Assembly (NCBI GenBank): GCA_032622095.1
Contig: CP136068.1
Span: forward strand, 48,664,443-48,728,442
Direction of reading: 5' to 3'
DNA length: 64,000 nucleotides
Origin: Siphonodentalium dalli
Taxonomy: Eukaryota > Mollusca > Scaphopoda > Gadilida > Siphonodentaliidae
Under the pieces are notes generated by a model. It was not told the origin of the DNA, did no database searches, and saw only the letters and a program-made list of their open reading frames with translations. Made by a program: the position numbers and the translations under genes. Each line of letters begins with the position of its first letter. The stretch's first letter is position 1. Shown here piece by piece: positions 48,289-58,696 of this stretch.

Positions 48289-50091
48289 TTAATCATTGTC
48301 TGAATCTTCGACCGTTAGATTTACTGCTAAGAGTTTCTTGAATTTTCTCATCGCTTCATCTGCAGCCCATTCATTATTATATCCGCGTTTGGTCAGTTTG
48401 ACCATTTTCTTCATGATCGTGTTATGTATGGGTGATGTTTTCAATCGATACTGGTATTCTATTAATCGTCTATAACTTTTGAGAAACAGAACAAAATCTG
48501 TGTCGATGGTATCCTCTTTTCCCGACATGCTCTCATCTCCCGAAATGCTCTCTTCTTCTTTCACATCATTGGTGACGCGTTTCATCATACTTTTGAATGT
48601 GTCCATCTCGTTGACACATCGCGCAGCTTTCTTAAGACCGAATACCGTTCTACTACCGACGACATTACCATCTTTTGAATCTGATAGCGTTCCCCGTTCA
48701 TCTTCATCTGTATCTTCTCCGAAGAGAGTTGTTTTTGTCTCGGACATAGCTCCGTGTTCATCCGGATCCTCAGTTAATTTTCGTTTTAACTTATTTTCTT
48801 GACACCAGTTTTTTACGTGTCTCTGAACATCATAATGATCTGCGAACAAAAGCCCGCATTCATTACAAGGGTACGACATGTCTTCTTGAATGTCTCTGTT
48901 TTGATGGTTCTTCTTATTAATTTCATCGAGCTCACCAGGTGGCCGTATGTCGTTAGTATAGTCATTATGTTGACCCTGGGGCGCAATATAATTATATGTT
49001 ATGCCCTTCTGCTGACCGGGGAGTTCTCTGTCATCGTATTTCATCGCATTCTGTTGACCCTGGGTCTCAGTGTCTTTTGTATGTTTTTTCATCCCATTCT
49101 GTTCATCTGGGTGTTCTCTGTCTTTTTGGAGATTATATTTCATGCCATTCCATTCACCCCTATGTTGGTTCGTGTCCTCTTTTAGTACATTCTGTCGCAG
49201 ACGTAATGCGTCCGGTGTTGCGGCTTTTAAATCCACCAGTAGGTAACCGTACGGTTCACTCGTCGCTTCCGAAAACTCTCGAACCATACGCTGAGGACAT
49301 TCAGGATACATCTGTCTTGATAATGTTGAAATTAATCCCTTGTCGATTGGGTTATTGAACAATACCAAATATTGACAATTTCGTCGTTGCGTTGGATCTT
49401 TGTTGTAGTAGAAATTCTGGTTCAAACTTATCAAAGATAAGTTCAAATGGTGACTTCCTTCGGAATGCAAATCATTAACTCTCTGGTCTTTTGATGAAGT
49501 TTGCATCAAGTCATCGAGTATAACTAGATTTTTATACCGGGGGTTGATAAGAGAATCCAAGTTTGCTGGTATTCCTCGTATAAAGTTGACCTGAGGGGTG
49601 ACTGTATACTTTAATTCGTCATATAGGGGCTGCCAATATTTATAAAACCATATTATTCTGTCAGGTGCGGGTGATATTTTTGAGGCAGACTTTTGTAGCA
49701 AGGTTTTCACGAAGTATGTCTTACCACAAGATGTAGGTCCACTTACACATGCCGTGAATGGATGCTTGAAAATAAAATCTTCATGGACATTGGCCATTGG
49801 ATCATTAAAGCAGGATGTTATGTCGCTTGGTGGCTGTTGTTGTTGTTGTTGTTGTTGTTGGTGGTGTTGTTGTTGTTGTTGTTGTTGTTGTGGCTGATGA
49901 TACTGTTGTTGTTGTTGTTGTTGTTGTGGCTGATGATACTGCTGCCTGTTGCTGCTACTGTCTGTTGCTGTTGCATGGTGCTGCTGCTGTGGTTGTCGGT
50001 TAACAAACTCAGTGTGCTTATATTGTACATGTCTTATCAAATCATGGTTCCGCACATACCCCCTAGAGCAAATTGAACACTGGTGCTTCAT
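48289..50091 (-). CDS. Zinc-finger P-loop ATPase, left arm (Polinton-like element)
   Basis: A whole 600-residue open frame. Domains in order: an N-terminal C2H2 finger (CSICSRGYV...H...H, residues 4-26); glutamine/histidine-rich tract (about 33-92); P-loop ATPase with Walker A GPTSCGKT (about residue 117) and Walker B NLVILDDLM; a second finger (YPCNECGLLF, about 420) of C2HC type; an acidic region; and a basic C-terminal helix region. The ATPase segment HPFTACVSGPTSCGKT with IIWFYKYWQPLYDEL resembles the DNA-packaging-type (FtsK/HerA, A32-like) ATPases of Polintons and adintoviruses; that is recognition from memory, not a search result. Transcription runs away from the GC-rich centre. AATAAA on the coding strand lies directly after the stop (48,278-48,283). 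Confidence 0.8.
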   Translation of the reverse strand: MKHQCSICSRGYVRNHDLIRHVQYKHTEFVNRQPQQQHHATATDSSSNRQQYHQPQQQQQQQQYHQPQQQQQQQQHHQQQQQQQQQPPSDITSCFNDPMANVHEDFIFKHPFTACVSGPTSCGKTYFVKTLLQKSASKISPAPDRIIWFYKYWQPLYDELKYTVTPQVNFIRGIPANLDSLINPRYKNLVILDDLMQTSSKDQRVNDLHSEGSHHLNLSLISLNQNFYYNKDPTQRRNCQYLVLFNNPIDKGLISTLSRQMYPECPQRMVREFSEATSEPYGYLLVDLKAATPDALRLRQNVLKEDTNQHRGEWNGMKYNLQKDREHPDEQNGMKKHTKDTETQGQQNAMKYDDRELPGQQKGITYNYIAPQGQHNDYTNDIRPPGELDEINKKNHQNRDIQEDMSYPCNECGLLFADHYDVQRHVKNWCQENKLKRKLTEDPDEHGAMSETKTTLFGEDTDEDERGTLSDSKDGNVVGSRTVFGLKKAARCVNEMDTFKSMMKRVTNDVKEEESISGDESMSGKEDTIDTDFVLFLKSYRRLIEYQYRLKTSPIHNTIMKKMVKLTKRGYNNEWAADEAMRKFKKLLAVNLTVEDSDND

Positions 50092-50384
50092 TTATACTTG
50101 ACTAAAATGTCTCGGTATTTCAAAATGTACAAGTCACTCTTTTTTCTGCATTTTATTTTAGAAAGTTTATCGTCTCTTATAAAAATCGATTATTGCATCT
50201 AAAAATAGAATCTTTGGGTCTAAAATTGGTTGTACTAAAATATTCCCAAAAACCCAAAACTTCAAAAATTTCAAAAAACTTCAAAAATTTCAAAAAACTT
50301 CAAAAATTTCAAAAACTTCAAAAATTTCAAAAATTTCAAAAACTTCAAAAAACTTCAAAAATTTCTAAAACTTCAAAAATAAGA

Positions 50385-50640
50385 CCCCGGCGGCGGCGGC
50401 GGCGGCGGCATTGCGGTAATGCCGGTATTTGCCGCCGGCGGCGGCGGCGGCATTGCGGTAATGCCGGTATTTGCCGCCGGCGGCGGCGGCATTGCGGTAT
50501 TTTACTGCGGGGGTCCGTCGGCGGCGGACCCCGGCGGCGGCTGCGGCACCGCCGCCGCCGCAGTAAAATACCGCAATGCCGCCGCCGCCGGCGGCAAATA
50601 CCGGCATTACCGCAATGCCGCCGCCGCCGCCGCCGTCTTA
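50385..50640. repeat. GGC/GCC-rich centre of the palindrome
   Basis: (GGC)n runs alternate with 'attgcggtaatgccggtatt' units on the left and their complement on the right, around a ggtccgtcggcggcggaccc apex. The left side carries more copies of the unit than the right, so the centre is not perfectly symmetric. It is CpG-rich and lies between the two divergent gene starts, so it may work as a shared promoter (inference). Confidence 0.8.
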
Positions 50641-50928
50641 TTTTTGAAGTTTTAGAAATTTTTGAAGTTTTTTGAAGTTTTTGAAATTTTTGAAATTTTT
50701 GAAGTTTTTGAAATTTTTGAAGTTTTTTGAAATTTTTGAAGTTTTTTGAAATTTTTGAAGTTTTGGGTTTTTGGGAATATTTTAGTACAACCAATTTTAG
50801 ACCCAAAGATTCTATTTTTAGATGCAATAATCGATTTTTATAAGAGACGATAAACTTTCTAAAATAAAATGCAGAAAAAAGAGTGACTTGTACATTTTGA
50901 AATACCGAGACATTTTAGTCAAGTATAA

Positions 50929-51128
50929 ATGAAGCACCAGTGTTCAATTTGCTCTAGGGGTTATGTGCGGAACCATGATTTGATAAGACATGTACAATAT
51001 AAGCACACTGAGTTTGTTAACCGACAACCACAGCAGCAGCACCATGCAACAGCAACAGACAGTAGCAGCAACAGGCAGCAGTATCATCAGCCACAACAAC
51101 AACAACAACAACAACAGTATCATCAGCC

Positions 51129-51164
<36 letters not shown>

Positions 51165-52740
51165 CCACCAACAACAACAACAACAACAACAACAGCCACC
51201 AAGCGACATAACATCCTGCTTTAATGATCCAATGGCCAATGTCCATGAAGATTTTATTTTCAAGCATCCATTCACGGCATGTGTAAGTGGACCTACATCT
51301 TGTGGTAAGACATACTTCGTGAAAACCTTGCTACAAAAGTCTGCCTCAAAAATATCACCCGCACCTGACAGAATAATATGGTTTTATAAATATTGGCAGC
51401 CCCTATATGACGAATTAAAGTATACAGTCACCCCTCAGGTCAACTTTATACGAGGAATACCAGCAAACTTGGATTCTCTTATCAACCCCCGGTATAAAAA
51501 TCTAGTTATACTCGATGACTTGATGCAAACTTCATCAAAAGACCAGAGAGTTAATGATTTGCATTCCGAAGGAAGTCACCATTTGAACTTATCTTTGATA
51601 AGTTTGAACCAGAATTTCTACTACAACAAAGATCCAACGCAACGACGAAATTGTCAATATTTGGTATTGTTCAATAACCCAATCGACAAGGGATTAATTT
51701 CAACATTATCAAGACAGATGTATCCTGAATGTCCTCAGCGTATGGTTCGAGAGTTTTCGGAAGCGACGAGTGAACCGTACGGTTACCTACTGGTGGATTT
51801 AAAAGCCGCAACACCGGACGCATTACGTCTGCGACAGAATGTACTAAAAGAGGACACGAACCAACATAGGGGTGAATGGAATGGCATGAAATATAATCTC
51901 CAAAAAGACAGAGAACACCCAGATGAACAGAATGGGATGAAAAAACATACAAAAGACACTGAGACCCAGGGTCAACAGAATGCGATGAAATACGATGACA
52001 GAGAACTCCCCGGTCAGCAGAAGGGCATAACATATAATTATATTGCGCCCCAGGGTCAACATAATGACTATACTAACGACATACGGCCACCTGGTGAGCT
52101 CGATGAAATTAATAAGAAGAACCATCAAAACAGAGACATTCAAGAAGACATGTCGTACCCTTGTAATGAATGCGGGCTTTTGTTCGCAGATCATTATGAT
52201 GTTCAGAGACACGTAAAAAACTGGTGTCAAGAAAATAAGTTAAAACGAAAATTAACTGAGGATCCGGATGAACACGGAGCTATGTCCGAGACAAAAACAA
52301 CTCTCTTCGGAGAAGATACAGATGAAGATGAACGGGGAACGCTATCAGATTCAAAAGATGGTAATGTCGTCGGTAGTAGAACGGTATTCGGTCTTAAGAA
52401 AGCTGCGCGATGTGTCAACGAGATGGACACATTCAAAAGTATGATGAAACGCGTCACCAATGATGTGAAAGAAGAAGAGAGCATTTCGGGAGATGAGAGC
52501 ATGTCGGGAAAAGAGGATACCATCGACACAGATTTTGTTCTGTTTCTCAAAAGTTATAGACGATTAATAGAATACCAGTATCGATTGAAAACATCACCCA
52601 TACATAACACGATCATGAAGAAAATGGTCAAACTGACCAAACGCGGATATAATAATGAATGGGCTGCAGATGAAGCGATGAGAAAATTCAAGAAACTCTT
52701 AGCAGTAAATCTAACGGTCGAAGATTCAGACAATGATTAA
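50929..52740 (+). CDS. Zinc-finger P-loop ATPase, right arm (Polinton-like element)
   Basis: A whole 603-residue open frame, the mirror copy of the gene at 48,289-50,091. It differs visibly only in a glutamine tract three residues longer. Same order: C2H2 finger, Q-rich tract, Walker A GPTSCGKT, Walker B ILDDLM, NQNFYYNKDP sensor-like segment, C2HC finger, acidic region, basic C-terminus. AATAAA at 52,746-52,751 begins five bases after the stop. Start chosen at the ATG giving MKHQCSICSRG, conserved in both arms. Two intact copies suggest recent duplication or continuing conversion between arms. Confidence 0.8.
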
Positions 52741-53428
52741 ATTTCAATAAACTTCATCAACATGTTATTCTCGTCTTCGTTATATATCTATAAGTGGGGA
52801 GGGGGGTTTGTATAGCGAGAATGCTCCTTTAATATTCACACACCAATATTACATAACGTCCCTTACCTCGTGTCACTTTAACATTCCACACTCCGTGTGT
52901 GCATTATCCCCCTTTAAGTATGTCATAGCATGGGTACATGTAAGATAATATAACACTATGACCATGTCTGTATCTGTTGTTGGTAAGATGTGAAATATAA
53001 ATTTCAGTTCATTCGTGTAATAATTTCGTATATGTTTAACGCTCTTCATTCGTAAGAGTAATTATGACCTCCGGCTTCGTGTCGATTGTGTACTGAGCTG
53101 ACACCGGGGATAAATTGACCAATGACTGCTATTGTACTGAGCTGACACCGGGGATAAATTGACCAATGACTGCCATTGTATCCTTTGACAGATATGCGTG
53201 CGCAGACTCGTTTGATGTTCGCTATCGCATTACTATGTTTTAATAGCCGAGCCTTCATTTCTCGGCTGACTCTCTTACCGACAAGACCTGTCTACACAGT
53301 ACTTCTCCGGCAGACTATTCATCCACTGGTAGGCCTACATACAGGTATGCCCTAAATAATGGACTGCTTAACCACAGCAGAATTATAGCTAACTTTTCAG
53401 GAGTTAGTCGGAAATATGACTTGCATCG

Positions 53429-53508
53429 GAAATAAAATCTTCATGGACATTGGCCATTGGATCATGAAAGCAGGATGTTGTTGTTGTTGTTGTTGTTGTT
53501 GTTGTGGC
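53429..53508 (-). repeat. Embedded ATPase-gene fragment, right arm
   Basis: Mirror copy of the fragment at 47,521-47,600, again opposite to the arm's gene and again joined to a half copy of the palindromic MITE. Confidence 0.75.
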
Positions 53509-54700
53509 TTAACCTGCACATTATCTATTTTTCTAAACATGGAACATGTCTGAATTTATCATTGGTACAATAGCAGTGATATAATGTTACATCATCGGTG
53601 CTACCTGGAGTTTTCGGCATACAAAATGATCGTAAGTGTGACTGGAGTGATAAGGGGTTATTACGTAATGTTGTTATAACAATGTGATCAAAGCAATTTG
53701 TATAATTGAGTGTCTCACGACCTGACTTAATATGTATGCATGTTTTATGGATAACTAATTATCGCGTGAATGACACAGTTTATCAACCTTAATTGATACT
53801 AACTCGTTTTGTTCTAAATCGATTTGTTTTCTGAATACCATATAGCTGTGACCGGGGAAATAATAGAATTCATTTGGTAAAGCAAAGGTGTGAAAGACAC
53901 ATTGTTAACACCAATGTGGCGTGTGTGATTGAGTGTACATCGCTCATGTTCCATGTAAAAATGGCTGAGATTAAATCATCATTCATTCAATATGACAATT
54001 CATTCTGGAGGGTTGTAATTTCGCCTTACCATTTTCGACCGTTAGTAATTCAACATAGTACATTTCAATACTTCCAATAATTGACGAAAATACACGCCTG
54101 TCATATACTCAATAACTTCATATAGAGATAAGTAAAGAATAAACGCTCTTTATTATTTATGTAAAAAGTAATGGTGTCTATTTTCAGGTATGACGCTTAT
54201 ATGAACTGCGTCCGTTAAACACTGGAATGTATGCATTCATACCGTTGGTCACAATGTCCAACATTACAGCGACTGTCCATACACATATAATTGGTATAAA
54301 GCTATTTCTAAACATCGATTAATAAATTCATGAAAAATATTTGAACAAAAAAATAACGAAAGATATTACGAGCAAATAATTTAACATTCGATATTTTTTA
54401 ATATCGAGATTATCAGAAACCGAAAAAACTCGTTATAAATTTTTTATTTAACCTTTTTTTTTAGAGAAATAATTTTGAGGGTTTTGAAATTTTTTCTTTT
54501 TTTGAAATTTGGAGGTTTTGAATTTTTTTGTGGAAAAAATTAATTTTAGGGTTTTTGAAATTTTTTGGAAAAAAATTTTTTTTGAAGTTTTGAAATTTTT
54601 TTTTTGGGTTTTTGATATTTTAGGAATATTTTAGTACAACCAATTTTAGACCCAAAGATTCTATTTTTAGATGTGGGTCTAACGAGACATCTATTCTTCT

Positions 54701-54706
54701 GTCGTG
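54701..54706. repeat. Target-site duplication GTCGTG, right
   Basis: Exact repeat of the six bases at 46,323-46,328, immediately outside the right terminus CTATTCTTCT. Confidence 0.8.
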
Positions 54707-56137
54707 TCATCTGGCAGCATGATATTCCCCAATATATATGTAGTTCAAACATTTATTTCGAAAACAAAGCGATTTTCATAATGCTATCATTTGTACAAAC
54801 TTTGTGAAAAGCATTGAAACACTGTTGAGCGCGAAACTTTACACCAGACCATCTGACATCTCATGGCGACGGGTATATCAATGACAAACATCTCTTCTAT
54901 CTTTCTGATTCTCTCACGATATCATCATTACTATTATTGTTATAATATATCCATTCCTTCCCATCGACCACCCCCATCTACATTTGAGTGGGCGCGAAAC
55001 AAAAGGGGAGCAAACTTAACAAAGCCCTTGGGCTTGTTGTTATATCCCCTTTCCAATCCATCAATCATCAATATATATAATTTATACTGTTCTATCTTAT
55101 TGTCAAAACTTTTTTCAAATGTATATATACCGGTATCTTATGATTGGAATAAATATGTTTACAGTAAACTATCTTACCGCAATGACTGGCAATTGACTTT
55201 CAGTACCAGAATGTATTCTGACCAAAACAACATCCCAATTTTATGCCATGATGTCATAATTATAACCACATGGGCATAGAGGTTTTCAGAAACTGCTAGG
55301 TGGATGTCACATTGTAACAAGAGCTGGTCCACGACCCCACCCGACATCACTGTTCACCATTGTTTTGTTTTACCGTATCAGAACAAAGTACTGAACAAGA
55401 AACGCTCATTTAATAACATGTTTCAATTTAAATTTTCGTACACTGTTTAATAACATGATTCAATTAAAATTTCGGCACACTTTGCCTGCATGTGCACCGC
55501 CAGGTACATACGCTAGTTACACATATACCGTACATGTAGTACGATGTACACATATTCTCGAAATGCCGTAAAATGTTCCTTTATACATGGGCCTCAGCCA
55601 TTTATGATGCAATCGGAACACCAGTGCAATGCAACATTGCGGTTGTTGAGTTTATAGTGCGTAGACACTGGCGTAGAAGGTAAAATATAAGTTTTCCAGA
55701 GGAATTGGCACAATTATTGACTTCGACTCAATTTTTGACTGTGGGGGGGGTGGCAAAATCCTAGTAGTTCCAATACTATACCCCGCTGGAGAAAACAAGT
55801 GTCCATTGGCACCATGGTGTATACTTTGCCATTCAGTCGTGGGGTCAGATTTTGTACCTGCAGCTGAGCAGTGCGGCCGAACGTCAAGTACATGTACACC
55901 GTGGCTGAATGACAAATTCACCATGGCCGAAAGGCAACTACAATGCGGTTAGATTTCTGGTTTGTATTGTCTTTTTCAGTTCGATGAACGTACACCGCAG
56001 CAACTACACCATGGCCAAATGACAAGAACACTGTGGCCAAACTGTTGTTTAAAAGCCAGTGGAGCCGCGGTGTTGTTGCATTTCGGCCGCGGTGGCAATG
56101 CTAACCTTATCGCGATTAAGTGGACACTTGTTTTGTC
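54707..56137. other. Right flank of the Polinton-like insertion
   Basis: Anonymous sequence. A ~45-bp imperfect tandem duplication (tttaataacatgtttcaattt / tttaataacatgattcaatta) lies at about 55,408-55,480. Words 'accatggcc.aa.gacaa' recur at 55,920-56,040. The 138-codon open frame from 54,863 carries no recognisable motif. Confidence 0.4.
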
Positions 56138-56361
56138 CACAGAAGTTGGAATCACTGACTGTTATGCTATTTTTTTAGATTTGTTTTTAGTTCTAGGTAC
56201 GGTATATAGTATTGTCATTACTATATACCTAGAACTCCAAAAAAATCTCAAAAAATAGCATAACAGTCAGTGATTCCAACTTCTGTGACAATACTATATA
56301 CCTAGAACTCCAAAATAATCTAAAAAAATAGCATAACAGTCAGTGATTCCAACTTCTGTGG
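56138..56361. repeat. Palindrome plus extra direct copy
   Basis: 'ccacagaagttggaatcact' starting at 56,138 faces its complement 'agtgattccaacttctgtg' ending near 56,288, with the 'tatatacctagaact' word near the apex. A second same-orientation copy of the right half follows to 56,361. It ends 15 bp before the duplication flanking the fold-back element. Confidence 0.75.
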
Positions 56362-56959
56362 TTTTTTGTCCAGCAAGGTGAAGGTTAGTCGAAAATCTAC
56401 GGGATACTAAAGATATCCCGTCGAAATTTCCCCCATGCCTGGCAACGGAGCTTTTTCTTCAAGTCCGGAAAGGAAGAATATGACACAAGATACGACCAAA
56501 CCGCGATGTTTCCCGGGTAATACATGTGCTACTGCATCACCGTGACATACCTTTCATCTTCCTTTTCCAAAAAAGAGACATTTATCGAGCATTTTGTGGC
56601 GAGGAGGCGGCCGATTTCAAACATGGTTGTGTTCGATCGAACGTCCGGTCACACCACACGGCGCTATCGTGGGAACAAGTCATTTCGTATCCTGACCAGC
56701 TCGTACCCTCCGAAAAAAGTCAACTCGTACCCTATTCTGAGTCAACTAAGGCGTGCGTTCAGTTTCTCATCTAATAACTTTGCTTATCTTATTTTTCACA
56801 TTGATTGAACATACTATGGAACCCACAGTGATCTCCTGGACGTAAAAGATACATAAATAGAACAGAAACATGCATGATCTCTTGGATGTAAAAGATACAG
56901 AAGTGGAACAGAAACATGCCTATATATATATACATACAAATAAAATAAAATAAACACAC

Positions 56960-57180
56960 TTACCTGTTTTCAATCGTCGTATTCCATCACGATGTGCCGT
57001 GTCGTAATCCAGTCTCTCATCTAATAACATAAATTAGTCCACCCTGCTTTAGGGAATGGGTCCTGGGTCTTTACCATTGGGAAACAAATTGCGTCATAGA
57101 GGTTTACACTTAATTGGTAATGTCTATGACCCATAACGATTATAGTATGGAAAGTTGTCAGTGTGAAGATAGTGTAATCA
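56960..57180 (-). pseudogene. Degraded inverted copy of the 58.48-kb exon
   Basis: The complement contains a splice-donor-like 'ttgaaaacag|gtaagt', 'gattacgacacggcacatcg' and 'tttgattacactatcttcac', matching the exon in the right arm. Small length differences break the frame here, while the right-arm copy stays open, so this is the decayed partner. Confidence 0.55.
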
Positions 57181-57358
57181 AATACTGTGATGTATATTAT
57201 ATTTCCAATAAAAACATCAAAACAATATTATACATAATTATGACCAACCAAAACAAAAGGAAGAATATGTTCATATATAATATTCACCACAGGCTCACGC
57301 GTTTGCCAATCGCACATACATTCCCTAAAACAGAAACTGCAGCAGTTGCAGGTGCACC

Positions 57359-57451
57359 CTAATGAACAACAATGTCGATATCAGGGATGTCCATCCCCAT
57401 ACCAAAAGCTATCATAGCGACAAGAACTCGCGTATTTCCATCTCTGAAATT
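57359..57451 (-). pseudogene. RecQ-like helicase fragment, motif V region
   Basis: After 'attcatatcag' the minus strand reads NFRDGNTRVLVAMIAFGMGM then DIPDIDIVVH, the motif V-VI approach of RecQ helicases (VLVAT.AFGMGID..D...V.H.G.P). A TAG stop at 57,359-57,361 sits where RecQ proteins have an aromatic residue before GAP; the frame continues as GAPATAAV. The downstream arginine-finger region (SGRAGRDG) is absent. Broken gene fragment. Confidence 0.65.
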
Positions 57452-58053
57452 CTGATATGAATATAGAATAAATTAACACGTACTATAAGTGATGTTTGTT
57501 GCCACAATTGTTTTGAATGACTTTATTGTATTTATAAACTATTATAAGACAAAGCATTTGAGAACAAGTTGTTTTCTTACTCGTGAATTTAACTGATTGC
57601 CAATGCATGATTGAATGATGAAACGTGAATTACTAATATATCATAGACCTAGTATACATTATGATTGGGTTCACATAGTATCATTGTGGCAGTGTACATG
57701 AACTTTCGTAGAGCAATTTTTTGGCCAAGCACCCCCTGTGTGGCGCCCCCAGCTCGTGTCTCGGATGATATATTAATTGTGCCCAATTGTCCATAAATGC
57801 CCACTACGCCCCTGTTTTCACATACATACACATACCAACTTCATCAATCGTGGCAATAAGCCATTCCATTTACACATATATTATAATACACATAAGCATA
57901 CAACCACTCCTTAATTATCCATACACCCCACACAAGATCATACATCCAGCCAACACATGTATACAAATACACCCATCCATGACAATAAAGCCACCCAATT
58001 TCGCGGAATTGACGGAAGATACTAAGGTGCCCAATTGGATAACTCATACCAAC

Positions 58054-58308
58054 CTTATTCAAAATTAATGGCGACAAAATATAACACATTGATTTCCCGT
58101 AACCAGTGGGCAAGAATGACACACATCTTCTCCACTTGACATCTAGCTGTTTGTCCTTCAAACTAGTAGCAAACATATTGGCACATATGTCTGAGAGGCT
58201 TGATTTGAGGAGGCGGTGGTGGCTCGCAAACCACGAAAGAAGAAGAAATAAAAACTCAGTTTTACACATGTTTTTGTGTTTTTCTGATAATATTTTTGTA
58301 TTATACAC
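58054..58308 (-). pseudogene. RecQ-like helicase fragment, motif I region
   Basis: The minus strand encodes SLKDKQLDVKWRRCVSFLPT followed by GYGKSMCYILSPLILNK, an ATP-binding Walker A (LPTGYGKS) in RecQ context, ending at AAG|GTTGGT, a possible donor. The helicase motifs between this piece and the motif V fragment (DEAH and others) are not present in the 600 bp between them. It is thus a partial capture or decayed copy, not a working helicase. Confidence 0.65.
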
Positions 58309-58483
58309 TTGATGGCTACACTTGGTATCGAACGATTACAGTCCATTTGGGCGAATAGGGAAAGCATACAGTTGTAAGAAAACTGTCCATTCCCATTTCC
58401 CAAATTCACGGAAAAGAAGAAAAATAGATCTGTCCCTTCCATTTACAAGATTTTCAAGTCTTCATACTTAATTTACATAACAG

Positions 58484-58696
58484 CATTTGATTACACTATC
58501 TGCACACTGACAGCTCTCCGTTCTATAATCGCCATAGCCATTACAGAGTGTAAACCTCTATGGCGCAATTTGTTTTCCAATGGTAAAGACCCAGGACCCA
58601 TTCCTTACAACAGGGTGGACAAATTTATAACGTTATTAGATGAGAAACTGGATTACGACACGGCGCATCGTGATGGAATTCGACGATTGAAAACAG
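58484..58696 (+). CDS. Exon-like segment in the right arm
   Basis: 213 nt (2+210+1, phase 1-1) between 'aatttacataacag' and ACAG|GTAAGT. The peptide includes FDYTICTLTALRSIIAIAIT, ECKPLWRNLFSNGKDPGPIP, YNRVDKFITLLDEKLDYDTA and HRDGIRRLKT. No family was recognised. The open frame plus consensus splice sites suggest a genuine exon, either from the element's own gene or captured. It is opposite in strand to the RecQ fragments. Confidence 0.45.

Larger units (their letters stand above)
46329..54700. mobile_element. Palindromic Polinton-like element, 8.37 kb
   Basis: The whole element is one inverted repeat: arms of ~4.18 kb from 46,329 (AGAAGAATAGATGTCTCG) inward, and from 54,700 outward complement, meeting near 50,514. 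A perfect 6-bp duplication (GTCGTG) flanks it. Six-base duplications and 5'-AG...CT-3' ends are hallmarks of Polinton/Maverick integration. Each arm holds one whole gene for a P-loop ATPase with a zinc finger, transcribed outward from the centre. No capsid, polymerase, integrase or protease gene was seen, so it is either a reduced non-autonomous member or a distinct small type. Arm identity is very high with only a few differences plus repeat-length changes, so it is young or kept alike by conversion. Family assignment is inference. Confidence 0.75.

Noticed and set aside
50193-50827. Two 160-codon open frames rich in K/S/Q and R across the palindrome centre
   Set aside because: They are translations of TTCAAAA and GGC tandem repeats, mirrored by symmetry.
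46329-54700. The palindrome as a fold-back assembly or sequencing artefact
   Set aside because: Flanks are unique and different, an exact 6-bp duplication sits at both outer ends, the arms differ at several bases and in repeat lengths, and the centre is unequal. Raw reads should still confirm it.
54863-55279. A 138-residue gene beside the Polinton-like element
   Set aside because: No recognisable domain, low-complexity YYY/PPP stretches and no supporting context.
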